Assembly: GCA_036897095.1 (NCBI GenBank)
Contig: JAYMSP010001933.1
Span: forward strand, 1 to 27,628
From: Plantago elongata
Taxonomy: Eukaryota; Streptophyta; Magnoliopsida; Lamiales; Plantaginaceae
Direction: 5' to 3'
DNA: 27,628 nt
Each line of letters opens with the position of its first letter. Within the stretch, counting starts at the first letter, position 1. The notes under the pieces are model-generated. The model saw only the letters and a list, made by a program, of their open reading frames with translations. It did no database searches and had not been told where the DNA came from. The position numbers were made by a program, and so were the translations under genes. Shown in pieces: positions 26,245 to 27,628 of this stretch.

Positions 26245-27628
26245 TGTAAGGCCCTGGTCTGGTCCGGACGTCAAGGATTGTGCCGAACATTCCAAATATA
26301 TATAAATATCAAAATATTATTTGTTACAATCCCCAAATATACTGGTTAATTCAAAACATGCAACACATATTTATACTATCAGATCAGCAGTGGAAACAAG
26401 CCAGAGTCCATCTGTCTGCTTAGCTACCATGTCCTCTCTTCGTACTCAAAATCTGGAAAAATAGGATTATTGAAACAGGGAGAGTGTTAGTCACTTGGAC
26501 TCAGTGAGGATAATCAAGCATGTATGAATATGCGTACGAATGCAACAATACAGCAAACCAACACAACACACTGATCAGGCAGTTTTAAGCAGTGGGGAAA
26601 CCGTTAACAGGAACAGTAACAAGATCGCTGCAGGTGGCATCACCCAGCGTTAGTAACAGTAACAGGAACATGATTGCTGCAGGTGACATCACCCAGCTTT
26701 AGTAACAGGATGTCGACGGTTTCACAAAAAATTTAGTGTGTGGTTGTTTTTTTTTTTCAGGAAAACAGTTTTCGTGCAATGCAGTTCATGAGGATCAGTA
26801 GACAGGATTAGTATAACAGGATCAGTAAACAAGATCAGTAAAACGGACTCGGGGTACAGTATTAATCAGTAACTGGATTAATAGAATGTCAAATCAATAC
26901 AGGTAAGGTATTCCTAAGTACATGTCAATCTACAACTATACAATTAGCAATCTAAATCGGTAAATGAGTCGGAGTCGGTCGTCGTCATCGGGTGGCCGCA
27001 GTTAAGGTTAGACAGTCAGGCATATAAACAGGAACAAATATGAAAGTGCAAGGAATGAATAGTGTCAACTTTCCCAGGGCCGGATGCCGAAAGCTCGTAA
27101 TCACTCACCTTTAGATCGTTCCTTGCTAGTTCTCAGAGTATGAAGTTCCTGGTAAGGAAAATACTACTTAACTTTTACGCCGGAATAATTATAAGACTCC
27201 CTTAATATTTCCCCTAAACAACAATTGCAAGCAAGTAACAATTTCGACACGAAAAGCACTTACGCATCTACTTCCCTATAATCATGTGAGACCAACCACG
27301 TACTCATTTTACTCCAACAGGTTCAAACGACCTCATAGACAATTAAATGCATCACCTAGACATAATCAACCTTAAGCCAGCAAGTATAGGACAAGGTAGA
27401 CTTATTTACTACGGCAATCTGATACGAATAGTGCCATCTTACAGCTTAACTTAACACAGATAATTCAGCTTACGCGTAACAGTCGACCACCGGTTGATAT
27501 CCACACACGCTTCATACAACACACATGGCTTCCCAATGGTTGACGCACAAACTAACTTAGTTGACATCACAGTAGCACAGTACCAACACACACGACATAG
27601 GGGATCAATATGAACTAAGCACTGAGTC
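26245..27628 (+). repeat. Repetitive sequence, possibly the start of another LTR
   Basis: At 26245 TGTAAGGCCCTGGTCTGG begins a stretch with higher GC and different texture that continues to the window end. TGTAAG-CCC starts and an ACTTGGACTCAGTGAGG segment (near 26494-26513) recall LTRs of Tekay/Del-type Ty3/gypsy elements. No second LTR, PBS or coding frame is in view, so this is only a suspicion. Confidence 0.25.
26605..26709. repeat. Tandem repeat of about 50-55 bp, two copies
   Basis: 26605-26659 and 26660-26709 share TAACAGGAACA, GCTGCAGGTG-CATCACCCAGC and TTAGTAACAG. GAAACCGT before and ACGGTTTC after form an 8-bp inverted pair around the block. Degenerate AACAGGATCAGTA units continue to about 26850. 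Confidence 0.7.

Noticed and set aside
26072..26305. 77-codon frame right of the retrotransposon
   Set aside because: A Val/Met/Leu/Cys-rich low-complexity translation from TGT/ATG-rich DNA; no domain and no conserved motif.

Overview
The window is nuclear DNA from a flowering plant, most likely a eudicot. The evidence is AT-rich intergenic and intronic sequence, a five-exon cytokinin oxidase/dehydrogenase (CKX) gene with GT-AG introns, and a large plant-type Ty3/gypsy LTR retrotransposon. Degenerate AACTGAA-rich short repeats recur in the CKX introns. They remind me of repeats in Caryophyllales genomes, but that is only an impression and the species cannot be fixed from here.

Region 1 (1-10967) is the CKX locus, on the + strand. 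A promoter with three CACGTG G-boxes (583-697) and a TATA box (751-760) precedes a probable 5' leader of about 450 nt with three short upstream ORFs. The coding exons are 1230-1791, 2470-2597, 8178-8447, 9467-9729 and 10239-10575. They join in phase to give a 519-residue CKX protein with the flavinylation motif, the catalytic Asp motif and the PHPWLN motif. Intron 2 is 5.6 kb and holds several short transposon-like repeats, a GC-rich island and an 85-bp tandem duplication.

Region 2 (10968-24168) is one 13.2-kb Ty3/gypsy element of the Tat lineage, on the + strand. It has 829- and 827-bp LTRs (about 90% identical), TGTTGA/TCAACA ends, a PBS, a PPT and an imperfect 5-bp target duplication. Its + strand carries decayed gag, protease, reverse transcriptase, classical RNase H, a well-kept archaeal-type RNase H and integrase. 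The lesions are stops, frameshifts and internal deletions.

The 5.6 kb between integrase and the right LTR holds two genes on the opposite strand. Antisense gene 1 (about 21.7 to 18.3 kb) has a TATA box, a likely 5'UTR intron, two phase-compatible or clean coding introns, a domain resembling the plant 'putative gypsy type transposon' (Transposase_28) family, and a coiled-coil tail. Antisense gene 2 (about 22.9 to 22.3 kb) has its own TATA box and encodes an unrecognised Pro-rich/basic protein. Both TATA boxes lie among clustered TTCGGA/TCCGAA motifs, including two hairpin-like inverted pairs. This accessory antisense module is the most interesting part of the window.

Region 3 (24169-27628) is AT-rich flanking DNA without a convincing gene. 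It holds a CA microsatellite, a CACTA-like terminus, an 11-bp hairpin, and from about 26245 a compositionally different repetitive stretch with a tandem repeat that may be the start of another LTR.
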